A stretch of DNA of 64,000 bases, from contig NMRA01000093.1 in NCBI GenBank assembly GCA_002633005.1, positions 889,296 to 953,295 on the forward strand, given 5' to 3'. A model generated the notes under the pieces. It saw only the letters and a list, made by a program, of their open reading frames with translations, had not been told where the DNA came from and made no database searches. Shown here one piece after another: positions 52,401 through 56,440 of the stretch. This stretch comes from Phoronis australis. Lineage: Eukaryota > Phoronida > Phoronidae. The number at the start of each line of letters is the position of its first letter. Within the stretch, counting starts at the first letter, position 1. The position numbers and the translations under genes are program-made.

Positions 52401-54262
52401 TCTTGACAGATCGAACGTATTCCAGCTCCGACACGAACACATGATCAATCAGAATACCAGTCACCACAACATGGAAATGTTCAGTTACAACTTGATGAAA
52501 GTTCAAAAACAGTGTCAGTTCAGGTCACACCGTGAAATTCACCCTGCCCCTTCAATCAATGTTCAAATACCAAACCATCACAATCAGCATGGTTCTGTTG
52601 ATTAAGATTTCAAAACATTATGTTAGATCAGCATAAGTACTTGGGGAACTGTAGACATTTAAAACAAGAGGAGGTTTGGCCCTGTTGAACAGTATCGATA
52701 TACACACAATTTCCATACCACCCCCTTCGAAATCAAGTTCCCCTTTCATGGAATTTAAGCTCAGGCATAAGTTGCAACATCTTCATGACAATTACCATCA
52801 ACGCAATCGCGCGGTTCAAGTTTGAAATCCGGAATTATGTTTTCTGGTCATATACATTTAAAATTGACGACAGCCATTGATGTGTCTTGAAAACAGAGAC
52901 AGTCAAGTTGTACTGATACCTCAGATATTCTGTAATAAATACTTCTTATATTACACAAACACAATTACGGGTAAGCTTGCAGGCCAAAATTTCGATTATG
53001 ACACCATGACAGAAAATAGTTTACAAGGTGGCCGCCTCGTATTGACTAAGAGGAAGCTAATGAGTGTAAGATAATGGTTGCATGCGAATGAAGTCACTCA
53101 TCCTCTGAGGTCCAGAGTGTATCATCTTCACACCCGTACAGTGTATAATTTACGGATGAAAACAAGATTTAACACCTCAAATGCCACGAAGAAGCTTCGG
53201 AGAATGTTCACTGGTCAACTGCTGAAATTGTTCCAAGATGGCACCAGTTTACTATTCTCCTAAACCACAGGGGCAATGGTAGTTATTTTCGAGCAGTCTT
53301 AGAACTGAAACTATGAGTGACTTTTCAATACTTAAACTGGAACGATAGAGAATTCAAATACCCACCACAGAGCTTGCAGGCTTTGCTACAATGCTTCTCC
53401 ATGTGTTCTTTGTACTTTGCTTCTGTACAGCGGCCAAGACCAGCCCAAGTCTTGCAGTAACTCATTTCGTCCTGGCACTCTGCGTATTATTTTTTTACAT
53501 AATTTCACTGATGAAAGGAATGCATTGTACATTAAATATTAATATGTATATAAGTTGTAGCCAAAAACCCTATATAATGTGTCGTTAAATTAACTTCCAA
53601 CGTTACTGACTCGGGTGTAAAGCATAAACAAGATCGTAAAACGTAGGCAACACAAGACACGATGTTTAACTGTGCGACAATAGCATTATGAATTTTAATG
53701 CACCTTGTAACGGATATCTGACAACCCGACCCTGTATGGAATTATACCATGGGATTTGAGAAGCTTGTTGATACAAAATTGTGAACCTGCATGAAGGATG
53801 CATGCTCGGGCTACTATCGACGGCATTTTGAGACTACGGGCTACAAGTAAGTGAGACGGTCGTGGTATCCATGTACTGTGCATCTGGTATGGTGAGAGTT
53901 GCAACGATGACGGGCGCTGCACCTGTCCGGCATAGCCAAAAAACTTAAAAAGCAATCATTCAGAAAGCCTTGTATGGTTGCATGAAATAGTCCAAAAAAG
54001 AACTTCTCTAATTTTTCAAGCACGTACATGTAGAAAACGTTAGTTAATTCGAAGATATTAGAAACATTAAGAAAATGTGTGTTTTCTTAAACGACGTAGG
54101 ATTCTGTTATATATGTAAATGTATATTACTCACTTTTGCCACCGCCTCCGCCACAAAGAAGGCAGGATTTCCTGCAATTCTCTGACATGTATATTTGGAA
54201 TTTTCCAGTACAGAACCCCTCTTTACTCCAATATTCACAGGATTGGCTTTTGTCCATGCAAT
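16315..54262 (-). CDS. multi-exon ShKT-domain array gene (partial; both ends unidentified)
   Basis: Twenty-three intact and three broken ShKT exons lie on the minus strand over 38 kb, with no exon of another type recognised between them. Every intact exon begins with two bases completing a codon, then the first Cys, and ends one base into a codon, so all introns are phase 1 and any exon combination keeps frame. Each module has six Cys, almost always spaced x6, x8, x12, x3, x2, with the family's Asp after Cys1 in most. From family knowledge, ShKT modules are small disulfide-bonded extracellular domains found in secreted and matrix proteins, and also in sea-anemone channel-blocking peptides. 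Joined, the modules would give roughly 950-1,000 residues. No signal peptide is found above 54,262 and no terminator exon below 16,315, so this may be one giant gene or several neighbours. Modules in the centre (27.6-43 kb) carry glycine linkers and are nearly identical; the outer ones are divergent. Confidence 0.7.
16435..18339. other. intron of the ShKT array
   Basis: About 1.9 kb. Blocks at 16,770-16,925 and 16,960-17,215 have clear relatives at 18,025-18,140 and 18,870-19,130, showing that the exon and its upstream intron were duplicated together. No separate gene is seen. Confidence 0.6.
18340..18459 (-). CDS. ShKT exon 25
   Basis: A 120-bp phase 1-1 exon ending at G|GTAAGT. The acceptor is short of pyrimidines (GACAAAG); I placed the start at 18,459 because it gives the same length and phase as exon 26, although an AG six bases upstream would also keep phase. 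Cys spacing is 6-8-12-3-2, with Trp residues after Cys2 and MRANCKRSC at the end. No linker. It is the sister duplicate of exon 26. Confidence 0.8.
18460..20130. other. intron of the ShKT array
   Basis: The intron block shared with 16,960-17,215 continues to about 19,130. A short 'ACCCATTTGGTA' motif recurs at 19,660-19,700. The plus-strand frames at 19,420-19,722 and 19,792-20,100 look like chance. Confidence 0.5.
20135..21345 (-). mobile_element. 5'-truncated non-LTR retrotransposon (jockey superfamily, CR1/L2-like)
   Basis: The insertion lies in the intron between exons 25 and 24. Its 3' end has AATAAA followed by GTATTACTACTAC, a microsatellite-like tail usual for CR1/L2-type elements. 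The body encodes the C-terminal half of a reverse transcriptase. The 5' end is cut in the RT palm region just before the ILGPLLFIIYMNDF block. Confidence 0.85.
20358..21338 (-). pseudogene. reverse transcriptase C-terminal part
   Basis: The frame has the RT block GPLLFIIYMNDF, the catalytic box LYADDTT (near residue 25), then the thumb-like blocks LGVTINENLLWSPHI, LPHFNYGILLWG and LQKKVIRNI, with the usual post-RT tail. It is a truncated enzyme that lacks the endonuclease and the first RT blocks. About residue 190 the peptide NAHTDPLFK appears twice on either side of an N; this comes from the 29-bp duplication at an assembly join (20,725-20,783), not from the element. Confidence 0.85.
21346..22096. 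other. intron of the ShKT array
   Basis: It contains the conserved intron block (about 21,800-22,060) that lies next to the 3' ends of exons 21-26 in plus-strand order. No gene. Confidence 0.5.
22097..22207 (-). CDS. ShKT exon 24
   Basis: A 111-bp phase 1-1 exon, the shortest. Acceptor ATTACGCAG, donor G|GTGAGT. The third Cys interval is 11 residues instead of 12 (TGRYEKYMRAN), and the dipeptide Lys-Tyr stands six and five positions before Cys4. This is the only module in the array with Lys-Tyr at that place. No linker. Confidence 0.85.
22809..22946 (-). CDS. ShKT exon 23, with glycine linker
   Basis: A 138-bp phase 1-1 exon. Acceptor GTTACGCAG, donor AAA|GTGAGT. Cys spacing 6-8-12-3-2; the end reads MAENCPKACGLC followed by a Gly/Val linker GVGGGVGE. 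The position normally Tyr before Cys4 is Gln. Confidence 0.88.
23770..23883 (-). CDS. ShKT exon 22
   Basis: A 114-bp phase 1-1 exon, acceptor ATTATGCAG, donor G|GTGAGT. Spacing 6-8-12-3-2 with Trp in the second interval; the end CVKACKHC replaces the common NLC. No linker. Confidence 0.85.
24270..24383 (-). CDS. ShKT exon 21
   Basis: A 114-bp phase 1-1 exon, acceptor ATTACGCAG, donor G|GTGAGT. Spacing 6-8-12-3-2; AGRGYC before the third interval and CTRSCNLC at the end. No linker. It is the last linker-less module before the glycine-linked central block. Confidence 0.86.
24384..25110. other. intron sequence upstream of the recombinase remnant
   Basis: Nothing recognisable; no ShKT remnant seen. 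Confidence 0.4.
25115..26147 (+). pseudogene. decayed tyrosine recombinase (DIRS/Crypton-type)
   Basis: The first part (to 25,738) has the core-binding region and the start of the catalytic domain: MEGLRRCAKTADTRLPITPE, LVCSSTYETHPFKTAYVLNFF and the first catalytic Arg in FRISELFG. The second part (about 25,906-26,147) has CHFGGKPLTRY, the HxxR box HSFRISAATAAS and the catalytic-Tyr region TYKTYIRF, with one in-frame TAA just before HSFR. The segment expected between them, including the catalytic Lys hairpin, is missing and is replaced by about 170 bp that contain a perfect hairpin. All other catalytic landmarks survive. It sits in reverse orientation in a ShKT intron. DIRS-type retroelements and Cryptons both carry such enzymes; I cannot tell which. 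Confidence 0.75.
25737..25780. repeat. perfect hairpin inside the recombinase remnant
   Basis: Two perfect 19-bp arms (25,737-25,755 and 25,762-25,780; core CTTTTTAACGGAGA and its complement) flank a 6-base loop. The hairpin sits exactly at the point where the recombinase reading stops. Confidence 0.9.
26148..26960. other. intron sequence, unassigned 109-codon plus-strand frame
   Basis: A plus-strand frame at 26,226-26,555 encodes a lysine- and hydrophobic-rich peptide (EKEQSLIQSLITKRGW). It might be a flank of the recombinase element, but I do not recognise it. Confidence 0.35.
26961..27070 (-). pseudogene. ShKT exon 20, 5'-truncated
   Basis: The 3' two-thirds of a module is intact, from the second Cys (EELAAKGNC) through MAENCTKTCYLC to the Gly linker, and the donor AAAA|GTGGGT is usable. 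The 5' part, with the acceptor and first Cys, is replaced by unrelated sequence, so it cannot be spliced in. Confidence 0.75.
27593..27724 (-). CDS. ShKT exon 19
   Basis: A 132-bp phase 1-1 exon, acceptor AAATGCAG, donor AAA|GTGGGT. Spacing 6-8-12-3-2; begins DCTDSSTDC, ends CDGGGGE. Tyr before Cys4 is replaced by Phe (KEFMAENC). It belongs to the central linker-bearing group. Confidence 0.9.
28029..28160 (-). CDS. ShKT exon 18
   Basis: A 132-bp phase 1-1 exon, acceptor ATTCTCCAG, donor AAA|GTGTGT. Begins GCTDQATDC, ends CDGGGDE. It opens the region of tandem 1.06/1.27-kb units. Confidence 0.9.
28161..29271. other. intron of the tandem unit
   Basis: A diverged copy of the introns found at 31,150-32,281 and 33,500-34,630. 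No gene. Confidence 0.6.
29272..29321 (-). pseudogene. ShKT exon 17, deletion remnant
   Basis: Only the 3' end of the module (CNLCDGG and linker) remains. At about 29,320 the sequence jumps straight into intron sequence that in the intact units lies roughly 590 bp further on (compare 31,651). The deletion removed the acceptor and four cysteines. Restoring that length gives the usual 1.27-kb spacing. Confidence 0.8.
29946..30086 (-). CDS. ShKT exon 16
   Basis: A 141-bp phase 1-1 exon, acceptor TGTTCAG, donor AAA|GTGGGT. Begins GCADKATDC; linker DGGGSGGNE. First complete exon of the tandem block. Confidence 0.92.
30087..31008. other. intron of the tandem unit
   Basis: Homologous to 32,423-33,358 and 34,772-35,689 (short-intron class). 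No gene. Confidence 0.7.
31009..31149 (-). CDS. ShKT exon 15
   Basis: A 141-bp phase 1-1 exon, acceptor TTATTCAG, donor AAA|GTGAGT. Begins GCTDQATDC; has Gly instead of Ala in LAGKGYC; linker DGGGGGGNE. Its protein is identical to that of exon 13, with only silent differences. Confidence 0.93.
31150..32281. other. intron of the tandem unit (long class)
   Basis: Near-identical to 33,500-34,630. The 76-codon minus-strand frame it contains is intronic and not a gene. Confidence 0.7.
32282..32422 (-). CDS. ShKT exon 14
   Basis: A 141-bp phase 1-1 exon. Begins GCSDQATDC; LAEKGYC; linker DGGGGGGNE. Counterpart of exon 12 in the other dimer copy, from which it differs at three residues. Confidence 0.93.
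32423..33358. other. intron of the tandem unit (short class)
   Basis: Near-identical to 30,087-31,008. No gene. Confidence 0.7.
33359..33499 (-). CDS. ShKT exon 13
   Basis: A 141-bp phase 1-1 exon, donor AAA|GTGGGT. Protein identical to exon 15; the base differences are third-position changes (for example in a Cys and a Gly codon). Confidence 0.93.
33500..34630. other. intron of the tandem unit (long class)
   Basis: Second copy of 31,150-32,281. No gene. Confidence 0.7.
34631..34771 (-). CDS. ShKT exon 12
   Basis: A 141-bp phase 1-1 exon. Compared with exon 14 it has Thr to Ile (QAIDC), His to Gln (EEQKEYM) and a Gly to Ser change in the linker. All three are replacements, in contrast to the silent changes between exons 13 and 15. 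Confidence 0.93.
34772..35689. other. intron of the tandem unit (short class, older)
   Basis: More diverged relative of 32,423-33,358. No gene. Confidence 0.65.
35690..35830 (-). CDS. ShKT exon 11
   Basis: A 141-bp phase 1-1 exon, acceptor TTTGCGCAG, donor AAA|GTGGGT. Begins DCTDSSADC; third interval THEEHKEYMAEN; linker DGGGGSGNE. Confidence 0.92.
36315..36435 (-). pseudogene. ShKT exon 10, frameshifted
   Basis: The module begins normally (DCTDSSTD after an AAG acceptor) but two bases are lost at the second Cys codon, giving an immediate TGA and a shift. After the break the old frame continues as SKGYC through MAENCTKTCDLC. The glycine linker is replaced by GCS and the donor is weak (GTGATC). 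The exon is 121 bp and so would break the reading frame if included. Confidence 0.85.
36792..36932 (-). CDS. ShKT exon 9
   Basis: A 141-bp phase 1-1 exon, acceptor TTACACAG, donor AAA|GTGTGT. Begins DCTDSSTDC; EEYKEYMAENC; CDLC rather than CNLC; linker DGGGVGGDE. Confidence 0.92.
36933..39619. other. large ShKT intron with an LTR-like segment
   Basis: No exon seen. Sequence about 37,690-38,100 starts TGTTGTTG, has a TATATATATTG box (37,863) and an AATAAA just after it, a layout seen in solo LTRs or promoters; borders and target duplications are not clear. The plus/minus frame pair at 38,954-39,370 is probably chance. Confidence 0.35.
37690..38105 (+). mobile_element. possible solo LTR
   Basis: The support is a TGTTG start, a central TATA box, a polyadenylation-like AATAAA and no coding capacity. 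I found no second copy and no target-site duplication, so this is only a suggestion. Confidence 0.2.
39620..40703. mobile_element. Kolobok-like THAP transposon with TTAA target duplication
   Basis: The element spans 39,624-40,699 (1,076 bp) and is flanked by TTAA on both sides (39,620-39,623 and 40,700-40,703). It begins AGGCGAAGGCAACCT and ends with the inverted form; the terminal inverted repeats extend about 150 bp (to about 39,775 and from about 40,545) and differ at only a few percent of positions. From family knowledge, TTAA target duplications together with a THAP-bearing transposase are the hallmarks of the Kolobok superfamily. The internal part codes only for the THAP protein, so the element is non-autonomous as assembled. 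Confidence 0.85.
39889..40584 (+). CDS. THAP-domain protein, catalytic part absent (231 aa)
   Basis: The ATG at 39,889 begins MPHCCCVPRC, the N-terminal Cys pair of a THAP C2CH zinc finger; the conserved HRFP, Trp (RRTWLVRVK) and the second pair CGKHF follow, giving a complete finger by about residue 62. The region after it is Ser/Pro-rich and disordered. From family knowledge the finger binds the transposon ends. No transposase catalytic core is present. An N at 40,529 sits where the coding sequence gives way to the right terminal repeat, and the last residues and stop are encoded within that repeat. The end of the ORF may therefore be an assembly join rather than a true deletion. Confidence 0.75.
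   Translation: MPHCCCVPRCTNYRLTHALGVPLHRFPMDDTLRRTWLVRVKNAALPVHATYKDLENYRVCGKHFLPSDYERDLYAELMKVPAKQRLKKDAISSVLIPGSAPSPPPRSVFLKREASRAVASTVTGASGGTSSTVTRASERNPERAIPGTSSDSPCAVFSSPEPLSNPAAILSSGSDYRLSSTPSEEDSSSSSEQIGEPNFDKFIVDLSKVLELFXAEPSGGKRLPPKMSLPE
40791..40931 (-). CDS. ShKT exon 8
   Basis: A 141-bp phase 1-1 exon, acceptor ATTATGCAG, donor AAA|GTAGGT. Begins DCTDSSTDC; NEQYKEYMAENC; CDLC; linker DGGGGVGEE. It lies only 91 bp from the end of the THAP transposon, which therefore inserted close to the acceptor-distal side of this exon. Confidence 0.92.
40932..42815. other. intron of the ShKT array
   Basis: Nothing coding. Intron homology to other units is weak here. Confidence 0.5.
42816..42947 (-). 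CDS. ShKT exon 7
   Basis: A 132-bp phase 1-1 exon, acceptor ATACGCAG, donor AAA|GTGGGT. Begins DCTDNSPVC, with Trp in EKWAAEGYC; ends CNLCEDGGDE. It is intermediate between the divergent 5' modules (which carry Trp) and the central ones. Confidence 0.9.
43325..43470 (+). pseudogene. decayed copy of the acidic PY..DPPA ORF
   Basis: The plus strand carries RPYKIDPPASE, matching the EPYELDPPARE motif of the ORF at 7,787-8,059, preceded by a degenerate version of its DYYEKTYG region with stop codons. A GTAAGA follows the motif and could be a donor, so this could instead be a fragment of an intron-bearing parent. Confidence 0.5.
43986..44125 (-). pseudogene. decayed THAP-domain fragment
   Basis: The minus-strand reading gives VRFQNPEISQKWHRFVRETR with the conserved Trp of REW and a following CAQKH, ending at a stop (43,988-43,986). 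This is the middle of a THAP domain, with the Cys-to-His spacing widened by one. The N-terminal Cys pair is not seen. Confidence 0.6.
47543..47665 (-). CDS. ShKT exon 6
   Basis: A 123-bp phase 1-1 exon, acceptor ATTACGCAG, donor AAA|GTGAGT. Spacing 6-8-12-3-2; divergent (TLWAAVGSC, LMDTVCPKACKRC), with a minimal GGE linker. Confidence 0.88.
48072..48200 (-). CDS. ShKT exon 5
   Basis: A 129-bp phase 1-1 exon, acceptor TTTACGCAG, donor AAA|GTGAGT. Starts ECKNRHPFC; AYMDANCPKACELC; short linker IGGPE. Confidence 0.88.
48533..48646 (-). CDS. ShKT exon 4
   Basis: A 114-bp phase 1-1 exon, acceptor GTTACGCAG, donor G|GTGAGT. Starts DCQDGSNNC; TYMSKKCPRACDLC; no linker. Confidence 0.88.
48647..49146. 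other. intron of the ShKT array
   Basis: Nothing coding seen. Confidence 0.5.
49205..50015. mobile_element. nested element with CCTAAAGTCGTGA inverted ends
   Basis: The left end carries ACCTAAAGTCGTGAA and the right end its complement TCACGACTTTAGGACC. A second inverted pair (GCCCTAAAGTCGTGAACG near 49,414 and its complement near 49,971) lies inside, so the ends are either duplicated or the insertion is double. About 0.8 kb, no coding capacity; a MITE-like element. Confidence 0.6.
50118..50988 (+). pseudogene. decayed THAP ORF, copy 3
   Basis: Matches the intact THAP ORF at 39,889 through PKDDTLCRTCLVRVKNAALP, YRVCGTHFLPSDYER, LMKLPAKQR and SASERTPERA-like blocks. A frameshift separates the N-terminal Cys pair from the rest, CGA has become TGA at 50,437-50,439, and GAT has become TAA at 50,638-50,640. 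The 3' part (50,690-50,988) is shared with copy 1 but missing from the 40-kb copy. Confidence 0.75.
51401..51514 (-). CDS. ShKT exon 3
   Basis: A 114-bp phase 1-1 exon, acceptor ATTACGCAG, donor G|GTTAGT (weaker). Starts DCKDKDTAC; KEKMAENCTETCNLC; no linker. It has the MAENC block of the central exons despite lying in the divergent 5' part. Confidence 0.86.
51515..53365. other. intron of the ShKT array
   Basis: Open frames at 51,592-51,780, 52,375-52,605 and 52,877-53,263 have no splice context or known motif. Nothing else seen. Confidence 0.4.
53366..53479 (-). CDS. ShKT exon 2
   Basis: A 114-bp phase 1-1 exon, acceptor ATACGCAG, donor G|GTGGGT. Starts ECQDEMSYC; KTWAGLGRC; HMEKHCSKACKLC; no linker. 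Confidence 0.87.
54134..54262 (-). CDS. ShKT exon 1 (most 5' seen)
   Basis: A 129-bp phase 1-1 exon, acceptor ATTACCCAG, donor AAA|GTGAGT. Starts DCMDKSQSC; the third Cys interval has 11 residues (as in exon 24); ends CLLCGGGGGK, a pure glycine linker. Because its own start is an acceptor, at least a signal-peptide exon must exist further upstream; none was found to 64,000. Confidence 0.88.
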
Positions 54263-54800
54263 CTGGGTAATAGAAAGGAATTTGGTGTTAACTGTTCTGG
54301 ACGCCATTTCACAAATAATGCGAATAATTATATTGTATAATGAATCTTACTCACATAAGTTCTAGACAGAAATCCACTGCAATTTTCAGCTAAAGAGTAC
54401 TGAGATAAAAAGCCTGGCAGCGAATTCACCAAGTGCACATGAAGTAGACAGTGGTATGATAAAGGTATTAGCGCAATAGCACAAGCATCGAATGCATTGG
54501 GTGACAGCGTGAAATCCTACTATGTTCATGGAATTCGCTACTGAAGATGGTTCCGTTCAAGAAGTTGTTCGTGTGTCCTTCTAAGTGGGGGTACGTGCAG
54601 TCACGGATACGACACCCGATTAGTCTATCACAATTTTGCCACCTTCGCGGAATTCCCGACCGAATTCCAGCATTTTTTTAAGTATCAGACATATGTATTT
54701 CTACTTTGCACCACTTTGTCATTCGCCCAGGATGTAAAAATATACGTACTCACTGTTACACCACAATATTAGCCTCGAATGGCAGATATAACCGTGTAAT
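54263..54800. other. probable intron, nothing coding seen
   Basis: No ShKT exon or other coding frame recognised. Confidence 0.4.
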
Positions 54801-54917
54801 AACCCATAAAGTTATCTCACTAGTGAGATAACATTTTGACGGGAAACCAATGCCGGATTCGAACCCGGGCCTCAAACGTTTCGAGTCGCCGACTTTACCA
54901 CTACACCACTCAGCGGC
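54775..54917 (-). repeat. tRNA-derived SINE-like sequence
   Basis: On the minus strand a box-A-like TGGTGTAGTGGTAAAGTC is followed at tRNA distance by a perfect box-B GGTTCGAATCC. The acceptor arms do not pair, so it is not a tRNA gene. Downstream lies a perfect 22-bp palindrome (54,811-54,832, centre CTCACTAGTGAG). Confidence 0.6.
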
Positions 54918-55059
54918 TGACGTCATCGAACGTGAAAATAGAATACTTAAATGAGCACGCGCAACAATCGCATGTTCAGCAAAGGGCATTGCACCGACAT
55001 TTATACGCTATGAAAAATAAAACTCATAATTGCCCTAAAAACGATATTTTAATTCAGTC

Positions 55060-55125
55060 GTGGATTTTGGAGAATTATCACCCTCGGGGCTAACGCCCCT
55101 CGGGCGACAATTCTCCAAAATCCAC
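55060..55125. repeat. foldback hairpin with ~30-bp arms
   Basis: Arms at 55,060-55,090 and 55,095-55,125 (GTGGATTTTGGAGAATT and its complement, then CCCGAGGGGC-type) are nearly perfectly complementary around a TAAC-type loop. This is a snapback/MITE-like structure. Confidence 0.85.
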
Positions 55126-55129
55126 TCGG

Positions 55130-55974
55130 GCTATAGATAACGGGGGATAACGACTTCGCCATGTAATAATCTATATTAATTAACCAGTTGTGTCGTAACA
55201 CATCCCACTTCGTGTGAGAAAATGACGAATTGTACCTAATGAGCGTGATAAAAGCAGGAATATACTTAGCAACTCGCCCAGTCGCCAATGCGACCAGAAA
55301 CGGTGCATTAAAAAACATAGACGCAGTGCGCTCGAATAGAGCCAGTGGATGATAAGATTAATGTGATTCGTCCAGACGAAACGTCACAGTGAGTGAAAAA
55401 AAATTGAGAAAACAATACTCTGGGGGCTTACCGGTGCACGGTTGGTACTCGAAATAGCGGCGATGTTTATTTGTGACTAACTACAAGTACGTGAAGATCC
55501 TAAATGGGAGCGCGGTTTCAAAGTTTCGTTGGCGACCGACGCGAAAGTTGAATTAGCGCTCTCTGAATGATTCTTGGGTTTGAGTATCTAAGTATGCATC
55601 TTGATATTCATGAAGGAAAAAATACAGGTTGGAAAAATACCCGTGAATTTTTTCAAGGATTGGTCTACCAAGTGATTGTCAACAAAGTCGTCAAACAAAG
55701 ATAACTCTTACGTGCAACAAACAACCGTCTTTTGTTCACGGTGCAAATTTTGGAACTCCACCAAATGAAAAACATGCTGTCGAAAAAATTCGTTTGCTTA
55801 GCCGAATGACATATTGATGCGCGAGTGAGCAAATCAATGCAAATGTCACGACAAAAATCTTTTAATTGATATGTTGTTCACAGACTTATTAAAAAATTAG
55901 TTTTGCATGAAATGAAGTCTTGAAATATTTGTGTTCTCGCAGATTTCCATGCTCAGGTGAGTCGAGTTTGCTCC
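55130..55974. other. unassigned
   Basis: No coding frame or repeat recognised. Confidence 0.4.
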
Positions 55975-56440
55975 TTTATCACTGAATACCAGATCAGGAC
56001 GAGATTTTCTGCCTCAAGCAATTTGGTTTTGCTCAGACACAGAACATCGTTTTATTCTAAGTACTTCTTTATTCAGACCATCAAACAAAGGAAAAAAATT
56101 GCCTAATAGTCTTAAGGATGCTGATAGTTATGATAATTTCAGACACCACCTCATCAGTTACCTGTGGTCGTCCCTCCTTCTTGTCTTTCCAATATATTTA
56201 CCAAAAATTCTTATTTATTTATTTATCTTTAATTCAGTTTGTTTATCCAATTTGTAAATACTAGTTTATGTAATGTATCTTATTGTATCTTAATTTAATC
56301 TGTTTATCTAATTTAAATTAATTTATTTATTTTCTTGCTGCAGAGGACCATGCTGGATATTAGCCTTTGGCTAAAGCATGTTTTACATATATTTTATTTT
56401 TGTCCTCTTTAAATAAACTTTATTATTATTAATATAATAA
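55975..56440 (+). mobile_element. 3' end of a non-LTR retrotransposon (CR1/L2-like)
   Basis: The plus strand reads the typical end of an RT ORF with frameshifts (TRFSASSN-like, then RPSNKGKK and NSLKDADSYDNFRHHL). It is followed by a tail GCAGAGGACCATGCTGG..., with AATAAA at 56,412 and a TTATTATT terminal repeat. The 5' part is missing. Confidence 0.75.

Noticed and set aside
54850-54917. Functional tRNA gene
   Set aside because: Boxes A and B are present, but the acceptor stem arms do not pair and there is no terminator run in the right place.
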